Shown one piece after another: positions 9,366 through 23,396 of a DNA stretch of 64,000 nucleotides. The stretch's first letter is position 1. Every line of letters begins with the position of its first letter. Location of the stretch: the NCBI RefSeq assembly GCF_000384415.1, contig NZ_ARVU01000001.1, positions 1,054,001 to 1,118,000 on the forward strand. Reading direction: 5' to 3'. Both the position numbers and the translations under genes were made by a program. Below the pieces are notes generated by a model that was not told the DNA's origin, did not search any database, and saw nothing but the letters and a program-made list of their open reading frames with translations. The stretch comes from Cycloclasticus pugetii PS-1 (lineage in GTDB: Bacteria; Pseudomonadota; Gammaproteobacteria; Methylococcales; Cycloclasticaceae).

Positions 9366-10544
9366 ATGATGCCCACAATTATTGATAAACCTATAAAAGT
9401 TATGCTGGTTGCCGGTGAGCACTCTGGTGATATTTTGGGTGCTGGTCTAATAAAACGATTGAAAGAAAGGTACCCTAATGCAACGTTTTCCGGTATTGGT
9501 GGACCAAGAATGTTAGCTGAAGGTTTTCAATCGTATTATCCGATGTCTAAATTATCTGTTTTTGGCTTATTTGAAGTGATAAAACATTTACCGGAATTAC
9601 TGGGGATTAGAAAGCACTTAAAAAAAATCATAATCAGTGAGAACCCAGATGTTTTTATTGGGATAGATGCGCCCGATTTTAATCTAAAACTAGAACGCGA
9701 GCTCTATAAAAAAGGAATTAAAACAGTTCATTATGTCAGCCCAACCGTTTGGGCATGGCGGCCAAAACGAATTAAGAAACTAATTGGTTCGTTAAATGCC
9801 TTGTTATGTATTTTTCCTTTTGAAGAAACTTATTTTAAAGATACTGCTGTCCCAGCTTATTTTATAGGGCACCCATTAGCCGATAAGCATCAACATCCTA
9901 TCAATACACAGGCGGCTAGACAGTCTTTAGGATTACACAGTGAACAACCGGTATTAACAATAATGCCCGGTAGCAGGCTTGGTGAGCTTGAACGACATAG
10001 TTTTTTATTTTTACAGACCGCCTATAATTGCTCAAATAATATTTCTGGACTCAAAATTTTAGTACCAATGCCAGATCAAGTGGTTGCAGATAAATTTGAA
10101 GAATATTATAGAGCGTCGGGGTTGACGCTCGATTTAGAGATAAAAGTAAGGGCGACTACGGAAATGATTGCAGCTGCCAATATGGTGTTAGTGGCTTCTG
10201 GTACAGCAACGCTTGAGGTGATGTTGTTTAAAAAACCGATGGTGGTTGCCTACAAATTATCAGCACTAACTGCATGGGTCATTAAAACATTCGATTTACT
10301 AAAAGCACCCTTCGTATCGATGCCAAACTTAATAGCAGGCAAAGAATTGGTTAAAGAATATTTACAAGATGACATTAAAGTCGCTACGTTAACTGAAGAA
10401 TTGGTTAGTTTTTACCAAGATAAAGATAAGACTCAAACTATAGTGAATGAATTTAATAAAATGAAAATAAAATTGACACGTCAGGCTGATATTCAAGCTG
10501 CAAACATTGTGTCAGGCGTTATTAATGGTGATGTTTCATTTTGA
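9366..10544 (+). CDS. lpxB: Lipid-A-disaccharide synthase LpxB
   Basis: This family GT19 glycosyltransferase joins UDP-2,3-diacylglucosamine and lipid X to form the lipid A disaccharide at the inner membrane. The N-terminal AGEHSGD motif and the central VSPTVWAWRP and PGSRLGE motifs are intact. It has 392 residues. The start is ATG 9366 or the adjacent ATG 9369; neither has a well-spaced Shine-Dalgarno (AAGGA is 16 bases away). A GTG at 9355 is out of frame. It overlaps rnhB by four bases. Confidence 0.94.
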   Translation: MMPTIIDKPIKVMLVAGEHSGDILGAGLIKRLKERYPNATFSGIGGPRMLAEGFQSYYPMSKLSVFGLFEVIKHLPELLGIRKHLKKIIISENPDVFIGIDAPDFNLKLERELYKKGIKTVHYVSPTVWAWRPKRIKKLIGSLNALLCIFPFEETYFKDTAVPAYFIGHPLADKHQHPINTQAARQSLGLHSEQPVLTIMPGSRLGELERHSFLFLQTAYNCSNNISGLKILVPMPDQVVADKFEEYYRASGLTLDLEIKVRATTEMIAAANMVLVASGTATLEVMLFKKPMVVAYKLSALTAWVIKTFDLLKAPFVSMPNLIAGKELVKEYLQDDIKVATLTEELVSFYQDKDKTQTIVNEFNKMKIKLTRQADIQAANIVSGVINGDVSF

Positions 10545-11107
10545 ACAAGGTGGTTGTTGGCTTAGATGAGGTAGGTAGAGGCTGTATTGCAGGGCCTGTT
10601 GTTGCAGCGGCTGTCATTCTGGATGATGAAAAACCAATTGATGGCCTGATGGATTCAAAAAAGTTGACAAAAAAGAGACGAGAGGTGCTTGCACAACAGA
10701 TCATCGAGTCTGCTAAAGCATGGTCAATTGGTCGAGCAGAGGTGGCTGAAATTGATGAAATTAATATTTTACAGGCAAGTTTATTAGCCATGAAACGGGC
10801 ATTTGATGGCTTGGATATTAAGGCAGGTTATGCCAAAGTTGATGGGACATTCTATCCAGATATTGATCTGCCGGGTGAATGTATCAAAGGCGGTGATAAC
10901 CTTGTGGCTGAAATCTCCGCGGCTTCGATTATCGCAAAAGTGTATAGAGATGAGCAGATGGCCCTGCTTGATGTGTTATATCCCGGTTATGGCCTATCAA
11001 AACATGCCGGTTACCCGACCCCTGATCATAAAATGAAACTTGCCCAGCAGGGTGTTATTTCGATTTACCGACAATCATTTTCCCCAGTGAGAAAATTATT
11101 ACCATGA
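10541..11107 (+). CDS. rnhB: Ribonuclease HII
   Basis: This removes RNA from RNA-DNA hybrids and single ribonucleotides in DNA. The acidic active-site motifs are visible: GLDEVGRGCIAGP (Asp9, Glu10), the DSKKL motif and the ISAASIIAKVYRD helix. It has 188 residues. The start is TTG, overlapping the lpxB stop as TTGA, and depends on coupling since no Shine-Dalgarno is seen. The stop overlaps the dnaE ATG. Confidence 0.93.
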   Translation: MNKVVVGLDEVGRGCIAGPVVAAAVILDDEKPIDGLMDSKKLTKKRREVLAQQIIESAKAWSIGRAEVAEIDEINILQASLLAMKRAFDGLDIKAGYAKVDGTFYPDIDLPGECIKGGDNLVAEISAASIIAKVYRDEQMALLDVLYPGYGLSKHAGYPTPDHKMKLAQQGVISIYRQSFSPVRKLLP

Positions 11108-14100
11108 GTGAGGCCATCAAGTTTATCCACCTTAGGAACCATACCGAATATTCATTGGTAGATGGCATTATTCGTGTAAAACCATTGGTCAAACGTGTAG
11201 CTGAACTAGCTATGCCAGCTATCGGGGTGACCGATCAGTCTAATTTATTTGCCACGGTAAAGTTTTATCGTGCTGCCTTAGCTGCTGGCATCAAACCTAT
11301 TATTGGGGCGGATGTACAGATAAGAGATTCGGTGGGGCAAAAAAAGCCATATATCATCACCTTACTGGCCCAAAACCAACAAGGTTATTTAGCACTGTGT
11401 GAATTAATTTCTGAGGCGTATCTTAATGGTCAAGATAAAGGTGTTGCCTATCTAACCAGTAAAAAAATACTGGAGAAAAATGAAGGTTTAATTGCCTTAT
11501 CTGGCTGTTTGGACGGGTTGTTCTCAACATCGCTTCAGTCAAATGATACAGAGCAAGCAGATACTATGTTATCTACTTGGTTGCAGGTTTTTAAGGATCG
11601 TTTTTACATAGAGCTTCAACGTATTGGTCGATCAGGTGAAGAGGGGTTAAATAACCAGTTATTAGCCTTAGCTAGTAAGCATCATGCACCTATAGTGGCT
11701 ACTAATAGTGCATGCTTTTTAAAACCAGAGGAGTTTGATGCGCATGAGGCGCGAGTCTGCATTAATCAAGGGCGTGTATTATCTGATACTAGGCGGGTCA
11801 AAACGCATACCGAACAGCAGTATTTAAAAAGTCAGGAAGACATGTTGGCGCTTTTTTCTGATTTACCTGAAGCGCTTGAAAATACAGTAGAGATTGCAAA
11901 ACGTTGCAATGTTGAACTTAGTTTAGGGGAGAACTTTTTACCTGACTTTCCCGTTCCAGAAGGTATGACCATAGATGAATATTTCGCAGATTTATCACAA
12001 AAAGGGTTAGAGAAACGAATTCAAGAAACTTCTCATCGAATTAAGTTTGATGATGAAAAAAGGGCCCAGTATCAAGCCAGATTAAAGCGCGAATTAGACG
12101 TTATTTGTCAGATGGGCTTTCCTGGTTATTTTTTAATTGTTGCTGATTTTATTCAATGGGCAAAAGATAATGGCGTACCCGTTGGCCCGGGTCGTGGTTC
12201 TGGTGCTGGTTCTATTATTGCGTATGCATTAAGAATTACTGACCTAGACCCGCTAGAGTTTGATTTACTGTTTGAGCGATTTTTAAATCCTGAACGTGTG
12301 TCAATGCCTGACTTTGATGTGGATTTTTGTATGGATGGGCGTGATCGGGTGATCGATTATGTCGGTGAGAAATACGGACGAGATAAAGTGTCGCAAATTA
12401 TTACCTACGGGAGTATGGCTGCGAAAGCTGTTATACGTGATGTGGGGCGTGTATTAGGCCATCCTTATGGTTTTGTAGATCGTTTAGCAAAAGCAATCCC
12501 CTTTGAAATTGGTATGACCTTAACAAAGGCACTTGATGAAAGCCCTGATCTATTGAACGCATATAAAGAATCAGACGAGGTTCGTGAGCTAATAGACTTA
12601 GCTCTAATGCTTGAAGGGGTGGCAAGAAACGCGGGTAAACATGCGGGTGGTGTTGTCATCGCTCCGAGTAAGTTAACTGATTTTTCACCCTTATATTGCG
12701 AGGAAGGTGGTGCAAACCTGGTGACGCAGTTTGATAAAGACGATATCGAAGCTGTTGGTTTAGTTAAGTTCGACTTTTTGGGGTTACGAACATTAACAAT
12801 TATTGACTGGGCCTTACAAAATATAAATCAACGCTTAGCCGCAAAGGGCGAAAAGGCCGTTAATATTGACCTGTTACCTCGCGATGATGAATTAACGTAC
12901 GAGTTATTAAAAAATTACGCAACAACAGCTGTTTTTCAGCTTGAGTCTAGGGGCATGAAAGACTTGATTCGTCGTCTGCGCCCTGACACCTTTGAAGATA
13001 TTATTGCTCTAGTGGCTCTCTTTAGACCAGGGCCATTGCAGTCTGGCATGGTGGATGATTACATTAATGTTAAGCATGGTCGCAAAAAAGCAGAATATCC
13101 GCACCCAACCTTGATACCAATTTTAGAGCCAACTAATGGGGTTATTTTATATCAAGAACAAGTGATGCAAATTGCTCAGGATTTAGCTGGCTATAGTCTT
13201 GGCTCAGCTGACTTGCTGCGTCGAGCGATGGGCAAGAAAAAGCCCGAAGAAATGGCCAAGCAGCGTGAGATGTTTACCACAGGAGCGGTTGCTAATAATG
13301 TCGAAGAAAGTGTAGCGACCTATATTTTTGACTTAATGGAAAAATTTGCAGGCTACGGGTTCAATAAATCTCACTCCGCTGCGTATGCATTAATTGCCTA
13401 CCAAACCGCTTGGTTAAAAGCGCACTACCCATCAGAATTTATGGCCGCAGTGTTGTCTTCAGATATGGACAATACCGATAAAGTTGTTTTGTTCATCGAT
13501 GAATGTCGTGATATGGGGCTCAATATTCTTCCGCCTGATGTTAATAGCTCTTACTATCGATTTACGACAAATGAAGAAGGCGACATTATCTATGGCTTAG
13601 GGGCGCTTAAAGGTGTCGGTGAAGGAGCTATTGAATCAATTATTCAACAAAGAGAACTTAACGGCCCTTATTCTAGTCATGAAGACCTTGCCAATCGTAT
13701 AGATTTAAGAAAGGCAAATCGTCGTGTGCAAGAAGCTCTTATCAGAGCGGGTGCATTAGATTGTTTTGACACAAACCGTGCACAGCTGATGCAGCAATTA
13801 ACGAATGTACTTCAAGTGGCTGAGCAGCAGGGGAAAAGTGCGATGGCTGGGCAAAATGATTTGTTCGGCGTAAGCCTTGTTGAAACAACTCAAAAATCTA
13901 ATGCTGTTCGTGTAAAAGCTTGGAGCGAGCATGAGCGCCTTAAACATGAAAAGACAATACTTGGACTGTATTTAACCGGGCACCCATTTGATACAGTTCG
14001 AGATGAAATGAGCAATATTGTTTCAGGAAAATTGGCAGCCTTACATGATATGGAGTTAAGCTCCCCGGGGGGAGGCCAGTATCGGCGTGCAAAAGGAAAA

Positions 14101-14607
14101 CCGATTACCGTCTCTGGTTTGGTGTTAAATATCCGTACACGTCCAACAAAAAGTGGTGCTAAAATTGCCACCATTATTTTAGATGATGGAAGCGCTCGCA
14201 TGGAGGCTGTGGCCTATAGTGAGGTTTTTGAGACCTATAGCGAACAATTACAGGTCGAGCAAATTGTTGTTATTGAAGGCAGTATCTCTTTTGATGACTT
14301 TGCCGGGCAAAATAGAATTAGCATTGAGTCAGTGATGACAGTTGAGCAAGCACGTAAACGGTTCATAAAAGATGTATTGATAGAGTTAGACGCTGATGTT
14401 CTAAAACAAGACAATAAAATTAATCAATTACATACTGTTTTAAGTAAATACCGTGGTGGTGATTGCCCGGTTAAAATAAAATTGATGCTACCCGGTGCTT
14501 CATCCGCGCTTTTATTGCCGGATGAATGGAATATTAAACCTGAAGATGCATTGTTGACAGATTTACATAATGCATTGCCAGAACAACAAGGCTTTATTCG
14601 ATATTGA
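11104..14607 (+). CDS. dnaE: DNA polymerase III alpha subunit
   Basis: This is the replicative polymerase subunit. It has 1167 residues, the normal length. An N-terminal PHP domain begins HLRNHTEYSLVDG. The polymerase domain has GPGRGSGAGS (around 360) and catalytic aspartates D403 and D405 in PDFDVDF. A helix-hairpin-helix tract and an OB fold (around 1000-1070) follow. It overlaps rnhB as ATGA, the conserved lpxA-lpxB-rnhB-dnaE-accA order. Confidence 0.96.
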   Translation: MSEAIKFIHLRNHTEYSLVDGIIRVKPLVKRVAELAMPAIGVTDQSNLFATVKFYRAALAAGIKPIIGADVQIRDSVGQKKPYIITLLAQNQQGYLALCELISEAYLNGQDKGVAYLTSKKILEKNEGLIALSGCLDGLFSTSLQSNDTEQADTMLSTWLQVFKDRFYIELQRIGRSGEEGLNNQLLALASKHHAPIVATNSACFLKPEEFDAHEARVCINQGRVLSDTRRVKTHTEQQYLKSQEDMLALFSDLPEALENTVEIAKRCNVELSLGENFLPDFPVPEGMTIDEYFADLSQKGLEKRIQETSHRIKFDDEKRAQYQARLKRELDVICQMGFPGYFLIVADFIQWAKDNGVPVGPGRGSGAGSIIAYALRITDLDPLEFDLLFERFLNPERVSMPDFDVDFCMDGRDRVIDYVGEKYGRDKVSQIITYGSMAAKAVIRDVGRVLGHPYGFVDRLAKAIPFEIGMTLTKALDESPDLLNAYKESDEVRELIDLALMLEGVARNAGKHAGGVVIAPSKLTDFSPLYCEEGGANLVTQFDKDDIEAVGLVKFDFLGLRTLTIIDWALQNINQRLAAKGEKAVNIDLLPRDDELTYELLKNYATTAVFQLESRGMKDLIRRLRPDTFEDIIALVALFRPGPLQSGMVDDYINVKHGRKKAEYPHPTLIPILEPTNGVILYQEQVMQIAQDLAGYSLGSADLLRRAMGKKKPEEMAKQREMFTTGAVANNVEESVATYIFDLMEKFAGYGFNKSHSAAYALIAYQTAWLKAHYPSEFMAAVLSSDMDNTDKVVLFIDECRDMGLNILPPDVNSSYYRFTTNEEGDIIYGLGALKGVGEGAIESIIQQRELNGPYSSHEDLANRIDLRKANRRVQEALIRAGALDCFDTNRAQLMQQLTNVLQVAEQQGKSAMAGQNDLFGVSLVETTQKSNAVRVKAWSEHERLKHEKTILGLYLTGHPFDTVRDEMSNIVSGKLAALHDMELSSPGGGQYRRAKGKPITVSGLVLNIRTRPTKSGAKIATIILDDGSARMEAVAYSEVFETYSEQLQVEQIVVIEGSISFDDFAGQNRISIESVMTVEQARKRFIKDVLIELDADVLKQDNKINQLHTVLSKYRGGDCPVKIKLMLPGASSALLLPDEWNIKPEDALLTDLHNALPEQQGFIRY

Positions 14608-14649
14608 ATTTTGCTGGCTGAATTCATCGACTCAAGATAAAATAAGCTT

Positions 14650-15609
14650 ATGAACTTAGATTACTTAGATTTTGAACAACCGATTGTTGAACTTGAAGAA
14701 AAGCTTGAAGAGCTTCGTCGAGTTGGATCGGATAATGAAATTGATATCCAAAAAGAGATCGATAGGCTGCAAGAAAAAAGCCTGTCTTTAACGGAGTCGA
14801 CGTTTGCAAAATTATCTGATTGGCAAATATCAAAACTCTCGCGTCATCCTAAACGCCCATACTCTTTAGATTATATTGATGGTGTTGTTGATAACTTCAT
14901 CGAATTACACGGTGATCGCCATTATGCTGATGATGCGGCTATTGTTGGTGGATTGGCAAAACTAGATGGGATGCCTGTTATGGTGATTGGGCACCAGAAA
15001 GGACGAGATACAAAGGAAAAACTTAAACGTAATTTCGGTATGCCAAGACCTGAAGGCTACCGGAAAGCGCTACGTTTAATGCATATGGCAGAACGTTTTA
15101 ATTTACCAATTATTACGTTTATTGATACACCCGGTGCCTACCCCGGCGTTGGTGCTGAAGAACGTGGGCAAAGTGAAGCGATTGCAAGAAATCTTTTTGA
15201 AATGTCTAAACTTAAAACACCTGTTATCAGTATTGTAATTGGCGAAGGTGGTTCTGGCGGTGCGTTAGCATTGGGCGTATGTGATAAGTTGTTTTTATTA
15301 AAATATAGTACGTACTCGGTAATATCTCCCGAAGGCTGTGCATCGATACTATGGAAAAGCTCAGAAAAGGCATCTCAAGCTGCTGAAGCGATGGCAATCA
15401 CCTCAACGAAGTTATTAGCAAATGGCTTGATCGATGGTGTGATTGAAGAGCCGTTAGGGGGTGCGCATAAAGATTTAGCGTTAATGAAAAAAAGAATCAA
15501 AGAGGTTTTACTCAAAGAGGTCGCTGAGCTCAATAGTAAACCCATAGAAACTCTTTTAGCTGAGCGTTACGATCGTTTAATGAGTTATGGAAAATTCACA
15601 GAATCCTAA
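14650..15609 (+). CDS. accA: Acetyl-CoA carboxylase carboxyltransferase alpha
   Basis: This subunit, with AccD, transfers the carboxyl from carboxybiotin to acetyl-CoA to make malonyl-CoA. It has 319 residues. An N-terminal helical segment is followed by the crotonase-like carboxyltransferase core with [11 protein letters not shown] and the oxyanion-forming [10 protein letters not shown] motif. It stands 42 bases after dnaE and belongs with the fatty-acid and lipid A genes upstream. Confidence 0.96.
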   Translation: MNLDYLDFEQPIVELEEKLEELRRVGSDNEIDIQKEIDRLQEKSLSLTESTFAKLSDWQISKLSRHPKRPYSLDYIDGVVDNFIELHGDRHYADDAAIVGGLAKLDGMPVMVIGHQKGRDTKEKLKRNFGMPRPEGYRKALRLMHMAERFNLPIITFIDTPGAYPGVGAEERGQSEAIARNLFEMSKLKTPVISIVIGEGGSGGALALGVCDKLFLLKYSTYSVISPEGCASILWKSSEKASQAAEAMAITSTKLLANGLIDGVIEEPLGGAHKDLALMKKRIKEVLLKEVAELNSKPIETLLAERYDRLMSYGKFTES

Positions 15610-15669
15610 TTCTATTTAGCTTCTTTATCACCTTAAACAACGCTAAACTTTATCAATTAAGGTGCTACA

Positions 15670-16998
15670 TTGGATGACCTTGTTAACACTGTTAAGCAGC
15701 ACCTCGATTCAATAGAGGGTGTTACAAAGGTCGTTGTTGCTTATAGTGGTGGTGTGGACTCACATGTTTTGCTGCATGCCTGTTCAATATTAAGGCAGCA
15801 GTTAAAATCACTATTTTTTTCGGCTGTGTATATTGATCATGGTTTACACGATGATTCTGTGCATTGGTCTGAGCATTGTAAAAAAATAACGGCTGAGCTT
15901 GGTTTTCCTTTTCATTCTATACAGGTGAATGCGCAGGACAAGCACGGTGATGGCCCAGAACAAGCGGCGAGAGTGGCAAGGTATGCTGCATTATCAACGT
16001 TTATAGATAAACACAGTGTTTTATTAACCGCCCAGCATGAGGATGATCAAGCTGAAACGCTAATGCTTCAATTACTTAGAGGTGCGGGTGTGGATGGTTT
16101 GGCTAGCATGCCCTCGTTTAATCAATTTAATGCAGGTTTTATTTCAAGACCCTTATTAAGGGTGAGCAAACAACACATTTTGCACTATGCAAAAAACAAA
16201 GGTTTGAAATGGGTTGAGGACTCAAGCAACTATGATGTGTCCTATGACCGCAATTTTCTACGCCAAGAAGTCATCCCTTTAATACAAAGCCGATGGCCTG
16301 CTTTTTCAAAAACCACTGCACGATCTGCTTCCCACTGTGCCGAAGCGTCTAAAGTCCTTGCTGAACTAAGTAAGGAGCTGTTGAGTGATTCGGTAGGACA
16401 TGAGTTAAGTATACAGTTACTTGCAGGCAATAAAGAAGAAACACAGCGTTTAATGATTCGGGAGTGGCTTAAAACACAGGGTGTACGTCTACCGTCTAAG
16501 AAAATCTTGCAACAAATACAGTCGATGCTAAAAATTGATAGTAATAAACCAACGCTGATTGCTTGGGCAGATCATCAAGTAAGACTGTTTGATAACCGTC
16601 TTTTTTACACACCAAAAACTGAACAGTTAATATTGCATAAAGTTAAATGGTGTGGAGAAGTCTTAACCTTGCCTAATTTGCTAGGGATACTCACAAGAAC
16701 GACGGCTGTTGGAGAAGGGATAGATAAGGCATTATGGGACTCATCAACTACCTCGGTTTGTTATAGGCTAGGTGGTGAACGGATTAAATTAGCAAAAAGA
16801 TCTGGCAGCAAGGCATTAAAAAAACTTCTTAATGAGGAAAAGATTTTTCCGTGGGTTAGAGATTCAATACCGTTGATTTATTTGGATGATCATTTAGTAG
16901 CAGTGGCTAATTTATGGTTGGATGAAAGGTTTTTAGCTAAAGAGGGCGAGCAAGGTTATGTTGTTGAATGGGATCATCCTGACTGGCGAATTAAATAA
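15670..16998 (+). CDS. tilS: tRNA(Ile)-lysidine synthase
   Basis: This modifies C34 of the CAU-anticodon tRNA(Ile) to lysidine so it reads AUA. The N-type ATP pyrophosphatase loop AYSGGVDS is at about residues 24-31, followed by the TilS substrate-binding and C-terminal domains. It has 442 residues. The start is TTG at 15670, supported by AAGGTG at 15659-15664 with five-base spacing; no closer ATG fits. tilS after accA is a common gammaproteobacterial pairing. Confidence 0.93.
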   Translation: MDDLVNTVKQHLDSIEGVTKVVVAYSGGVDSHVLLHACSILRQQLKSLFFSAVYIDHGLHDDSVHWSEHCKKITAELGFPFHSIQVNAQDKHGDGPEQAARVARYAALSTFIDKHSVLLTAQHEDDQAETLMLQLLRGAGVDGLASMPSFNQFNAGFISRPLLRVSKQHILHYAKNKGLKWVEDSSNYDVSYDRNFLRQEVIPLIQSRWPAFSKTTARSASHCAEASKVLAELSKELLSDSVGHELSIQLLAGNKEETQRLMIREWLKTQGVRLPSKKILQQIQSMLKIDSNKPTLIAWADHQVRLFDNRLFYTPKTEQLILHKVKWCGEVLTLPNLLGILTRTTAVGEGIDKALWDSSTTSVCYRLGGERIKLAKRSGSKALKKLLNEEKIFPWVRDSIPLIYLDDHLVAVANLWLDERFLAKEGEQGYVVEWDHPDWRIK

Positions 16999-17054
16999 GC
17001 GTTAAGTTTTACTTAATTATATCTTGCGAGTGCTTTCTTATTATTTGATTCGCG

Positions 17055-17060
17055 TATAAT
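17055..17060 (+). promoter_or_regulatory. Candidate -10 element for pyrG
   Basis: A perfect TATAAT lies in the 96-base gap between tilS and pyrG, 35 bases before the pyrG ATG. No good -35 hexamer is seen at 16-18 bases upstream, so this is a partial promoter match only. Confidence 0.35.
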
Positions 17061-17088
17061 ACTTGGCATTCAATTTTTCACTTCATAG

Positions 17089-20873
<3,785 letters not shown>

Positions 20874-20876
20874 TCT

Positions 20877-21161
20877 GTGAAAGCGCTTTTGATCATTCTT
20901 GTTATTGTCTTCAGTTATTTGCAGTATAAACTATGGATAGCTGAAGGCAGAGTTCAAGACTCATGGTCTTTAGAGCAACGAATAAACACCCTTGAAGCAG
21001 AAAACAAAATTCTGAGCGAGCGCAATAACGCCTTACAAGCCGAAGTTTCCAATTTAAAAAGTGGTTTAGAGGTCGTCGAAGAAAAAGCTCGAAATGAATT
21101 AGGGTTTGTAGGTAAAGACGAAACGTTCTTTCAGTATATTGAAGCTGGCGATGGTAAATAA
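20877..21161 (+). CDS. ftsB: Cell division protein FtsB
   Basis: This is a small bitopic divisome protein forming the FtsQ-FtsB-FtsL complex. It has 94 residues: a membrane segment at about 3-18, a coiled coil at about 30-72 and a short periplasmic tail with the typical ARNELGFV. The start is GTG at 20877, three bases after the eno stop. The eno-ftsB-ispD context is diagnostic for so short a protein. It overlaps ispD by 11 bases. Confidence 0.92.
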   Translation: MKALLIILVIVFSYLQYKLWIAEGRVQDSWSLEQRINTLEAENKILSERNNALQAEVSNLKSGLEVVEEKARNELGFVGKDETFFQYIEAGDGK

Positions 21162-21867
21162 ACCAGAAAAAGTTTGGTGTGTAGTGGCAGCCGCTGGCAT
21201 TGGTTCAAGAATGCAATCAGCAGTTCCTAAACAATATTTACCACTTGGTTCATCAACTGTTTTAGATGCAACATTGGAACGACTACTGTTATGCGAAAAG
21301 ATTGAGCATATTGTTGTTTGTATTCATCAGAATGATAACTACTGGCAACACAGTAAATTGGCACAGAATGACCGTATTAGCATAACGTTTGGTGGAAGTG
21401 AACGAGCTGATTCTGTTTTAAATGGTGTGTCTTTAGTCAAAGAGCATGCTGATTTAAATGATTGGGTTCTTGTTCATGATGCCGCACGACCCTGTGTTAG
21501 ATGTAGTGATATAAACGTGTTAATTAACACTGCATTAAAACAGCAAGTTGGTGCTATTTTGGCGACACCAATACACGATACGGTTAAAAAAGTAGTCAAT
21601 AAAAAATCCACACAAACGCTCGATAGGTCAATATTATGGAGAGCGCTGACACCACAAATATTTAAACTCGACATGCTAAATAATGCCCTAATCAATGCGA
21701 TCGAGTCTAATCGTGTAATCACGGATGAGGCCAGCGCTATTGAGCAGATGAATCAAGCTGTACAAATAGTAAAAGGACATGCTGATAATATCAAAATCAC
21801 TTCGCCATCAGATTTAGATTTGGCTCGTTATTATTTAGAACAACAAGAGAGGCAAGTATGCGCATAG
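21151..21867 (+). CDS. ispD: MEP cytidylyltransferase
   Basis: This makes CDP-methylerythritol from MEP and CTP in isoprenoid synthesis. The nucleotide-binding motif AAAGIGSRM and the VHDAARPC motif are present. I chose ATG 21151 (238 residues), which overlaps the end of ftsB; an in-frame TTG at 21139 is possible but less likely. The stop overlaps ispF by ten bases, consistent with coupled expression of consecutive or near-consecutive pathway steps. Confidence 0.93.
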   Translation: MVNKPEKVWCVVAAAGIGSRMQSAVPKQYLPLGSSTVLDATLERLLLCEKIEHIVVCIHQNDNYWQHSKLAQNDRISITFGGSERADSVLNGVSLVKEHADLNDWVLVHDAARPCVRCSDINVLINTALKQQVGAILATPIHDTVKKVVNKKSTQTLDRSILWRALTPQIFKLDMLNNALINAIESNRVITDEASAIEQMNQAVQIVKGHADNIKITSPSDLDLARYYLEQQERQVCA

Positions 21868-22334
21868 GCCACGGCTATGATGCACATCGGTTTGAAGCAG
21901 GGAAACCTCTCGTATTGGGCGGTGTGAAAATTTCTCATGACTATGGCTTATTAGCGCATTCAGATGGTGATGTGCTGTTACATGCGTTGTGTGATGCGCT
22001 GTTAGGTTCAATAGGTGAAGGTGATATTGGGCAACATTTCCCTGACAGCAGTGATGATTATGCCAATATCGACAGCCGTGTTTTGTTGCGGCATGTATAT
22101 GCTTTAGTCCAACAAAAAGGTTTTAAGCTAGGAAATGCTGATTTAACAATTATTGCGCAAGCCCCGAAGTTATCTCCTTATTTAAATAAAATGGCGTTAT
22201 ATATAGCCAAAGATTTAAATTCAGGCGCATCGCAAATAAATATAAAAGCAACCACTACAGAAGGAATGGGCTTCCCCGGAAGAAAAGAAGGTATTGAAGC
22301 GCATGCTGTGGTTATTGTCGTTTCTGCGCGTTAA
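21858..22334 (+). CDS. ispF: 2-C-methylerythritol 2,4-cyclodiphosphate synthase
   Basis: This closes the MEP cyclodiphosphate ring, releasing CMP. It has 158 residues. The zinc ligands are in GYDAHRF and the adjacent AHSDGDVLLHALCDAL segment, and the C-terminal TTEGMGFPGRKEGI loop is typical. GAGAGG just upstream serves as Shine-Dalgarno within the ispD end. Confidence 0.95.
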   Translation: MRIGHGYDAHRFEAGKPLVLGGVKISHDYGLLAHSDGDVLLHALCDALLGSIGEGDIGQHFPDSSDDYANIDSRVLLRHVYALVQQKGFKLGNADLTIIAQAPKLSPYLNKMALYIAKDLNSGASQINIKATTTEGMGFPGRKEGIEAHAVVIVVSAR

Positions 22335-22340
22335 ATTAAG

Positions 22341-23387
22341 ATGCTGTTTGAGAAACATATTGATGAGCTGGCTTATGCCCATGGCGGCACAGTTGGGGCT
22401 GGCCAACTAAAGCAACAAGCAGAAGATTTTATCGTAAACGAGCGCTTAACATTTACCCCGTCTGGCGAGGGAGAACATGAATTTGTGTATGTGCAAAAAA
22501 AAGGGCTCAATACCGATGAGGTGCTAAAAAAACTTGCTGTTCATGCAGGTGTAACCCGGCGTTCAGTCTCTTATGCGGGTATGAAAGATAAACATGCGGT
22601 TACCAAACAGTGGTTTAGTGTACATTTGCCAGGCCGAGCAGCACCGGATTGGCAGTTATTAGAAGATGATTCAATTAAAATCAAACGAAGTACTCGTCAC
22701 CTTAAGAAATTAAAAAGAGGGGTTATTCAGTTTAATGAATTTGAGATTGTTATTTCACAGTTAACAGTTGATCATGCCTTGCTGCAGCAACGTATTGAAC
22801 AAATAAAAATGTTTGGTGTGCCTAATTACTTTATGCAACAACGTTTTGGTTACTTATGCCAAAATCTAGATCGTGCGTATGGACTGTTTTCTAGAGGCGA
22901 GAAAATTAAGAATAAGCAGTTAAAAGGCCTATTGTTATCTTCAGCCAGATCGTTTCTGTTCAACCAAGTGCTGTCTGAGCGAGTGAAGGCTGAAAATTGG
23001 GATAAGGCGCTACCCGGTGATGCATTTATGCTCAGTGGAACGCGTCAGTATTTTACAGATGAAGCCAACTCAACAACGACTCATACACGTTTAATGGAAC
23101 ATGATATTCATCCAAGTGGTCCATTATTTGGAGTAAATGATAAAGTGGTTTCTGCTTCAGTTGAGCAGCTGGAAGACACAGTGTTTACGGCTAACAGTGT
23201 ATTTTGTAAGGGTTTATTGAAGGAAAAAGTTGACTCTGCTAGACGCGCTTTAAGGGTTGTGCCGACAGATTTTAAGGCAGAGTTGATATCCACTGATAAA
23301 CTTCGATTATCGTTTAAACTCCCTTCCGGCAGTTATGCAACCGCTGTTATTCGTGAGTTAATTAACATAACAAGTCATGTTAACTAG
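22341..23387 (+). CDS. truD: tRNA pseudouridine(13) synthase
   Basis: This converts U13 of tRNA(Glu) to pseudouridine. The catalytic Asp is D83 in the TruD motif YAGMKDKHAVTKQWF. A central family-specific insertion domain follows. It has 348 residues. It starts 7 bases after ispF, the same ispD-ispF-truD order as in E. coli. Confidence 0.94.
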   Translation: MLFEKHIDELAYAHGGTVGAGQLKQQAEDFIVNERLTFTPSGEGEHEFVYVQKKGLNTDEVLKKLAVHAGVTRRSVSYAGMKDKHAVTKQWFSVHLPGRAAPDWQLLEDDSIKIKRSTRHLKKLKRGVIQFNEFEIVISQLTVDHALLQQRIEQIKMFGVPNYFMQQRFGYLCQNLDRAYGLFSRGEKIKNKQLKGLLLSSARSFLFNQVLSERVKAENWDKALPGDAFMLSGTRQYFTDEANSTTTHTRLMEHDIHPSGPLFGVNDKVVSASVEQLEDTVFTANSVFCKGLLKEKVDSARRALRVVPTDFKAELISTDKLRLSFKLPSGSYATAVIRELINITSHVN

Positions 23388-23396
23388 GGTTTATTA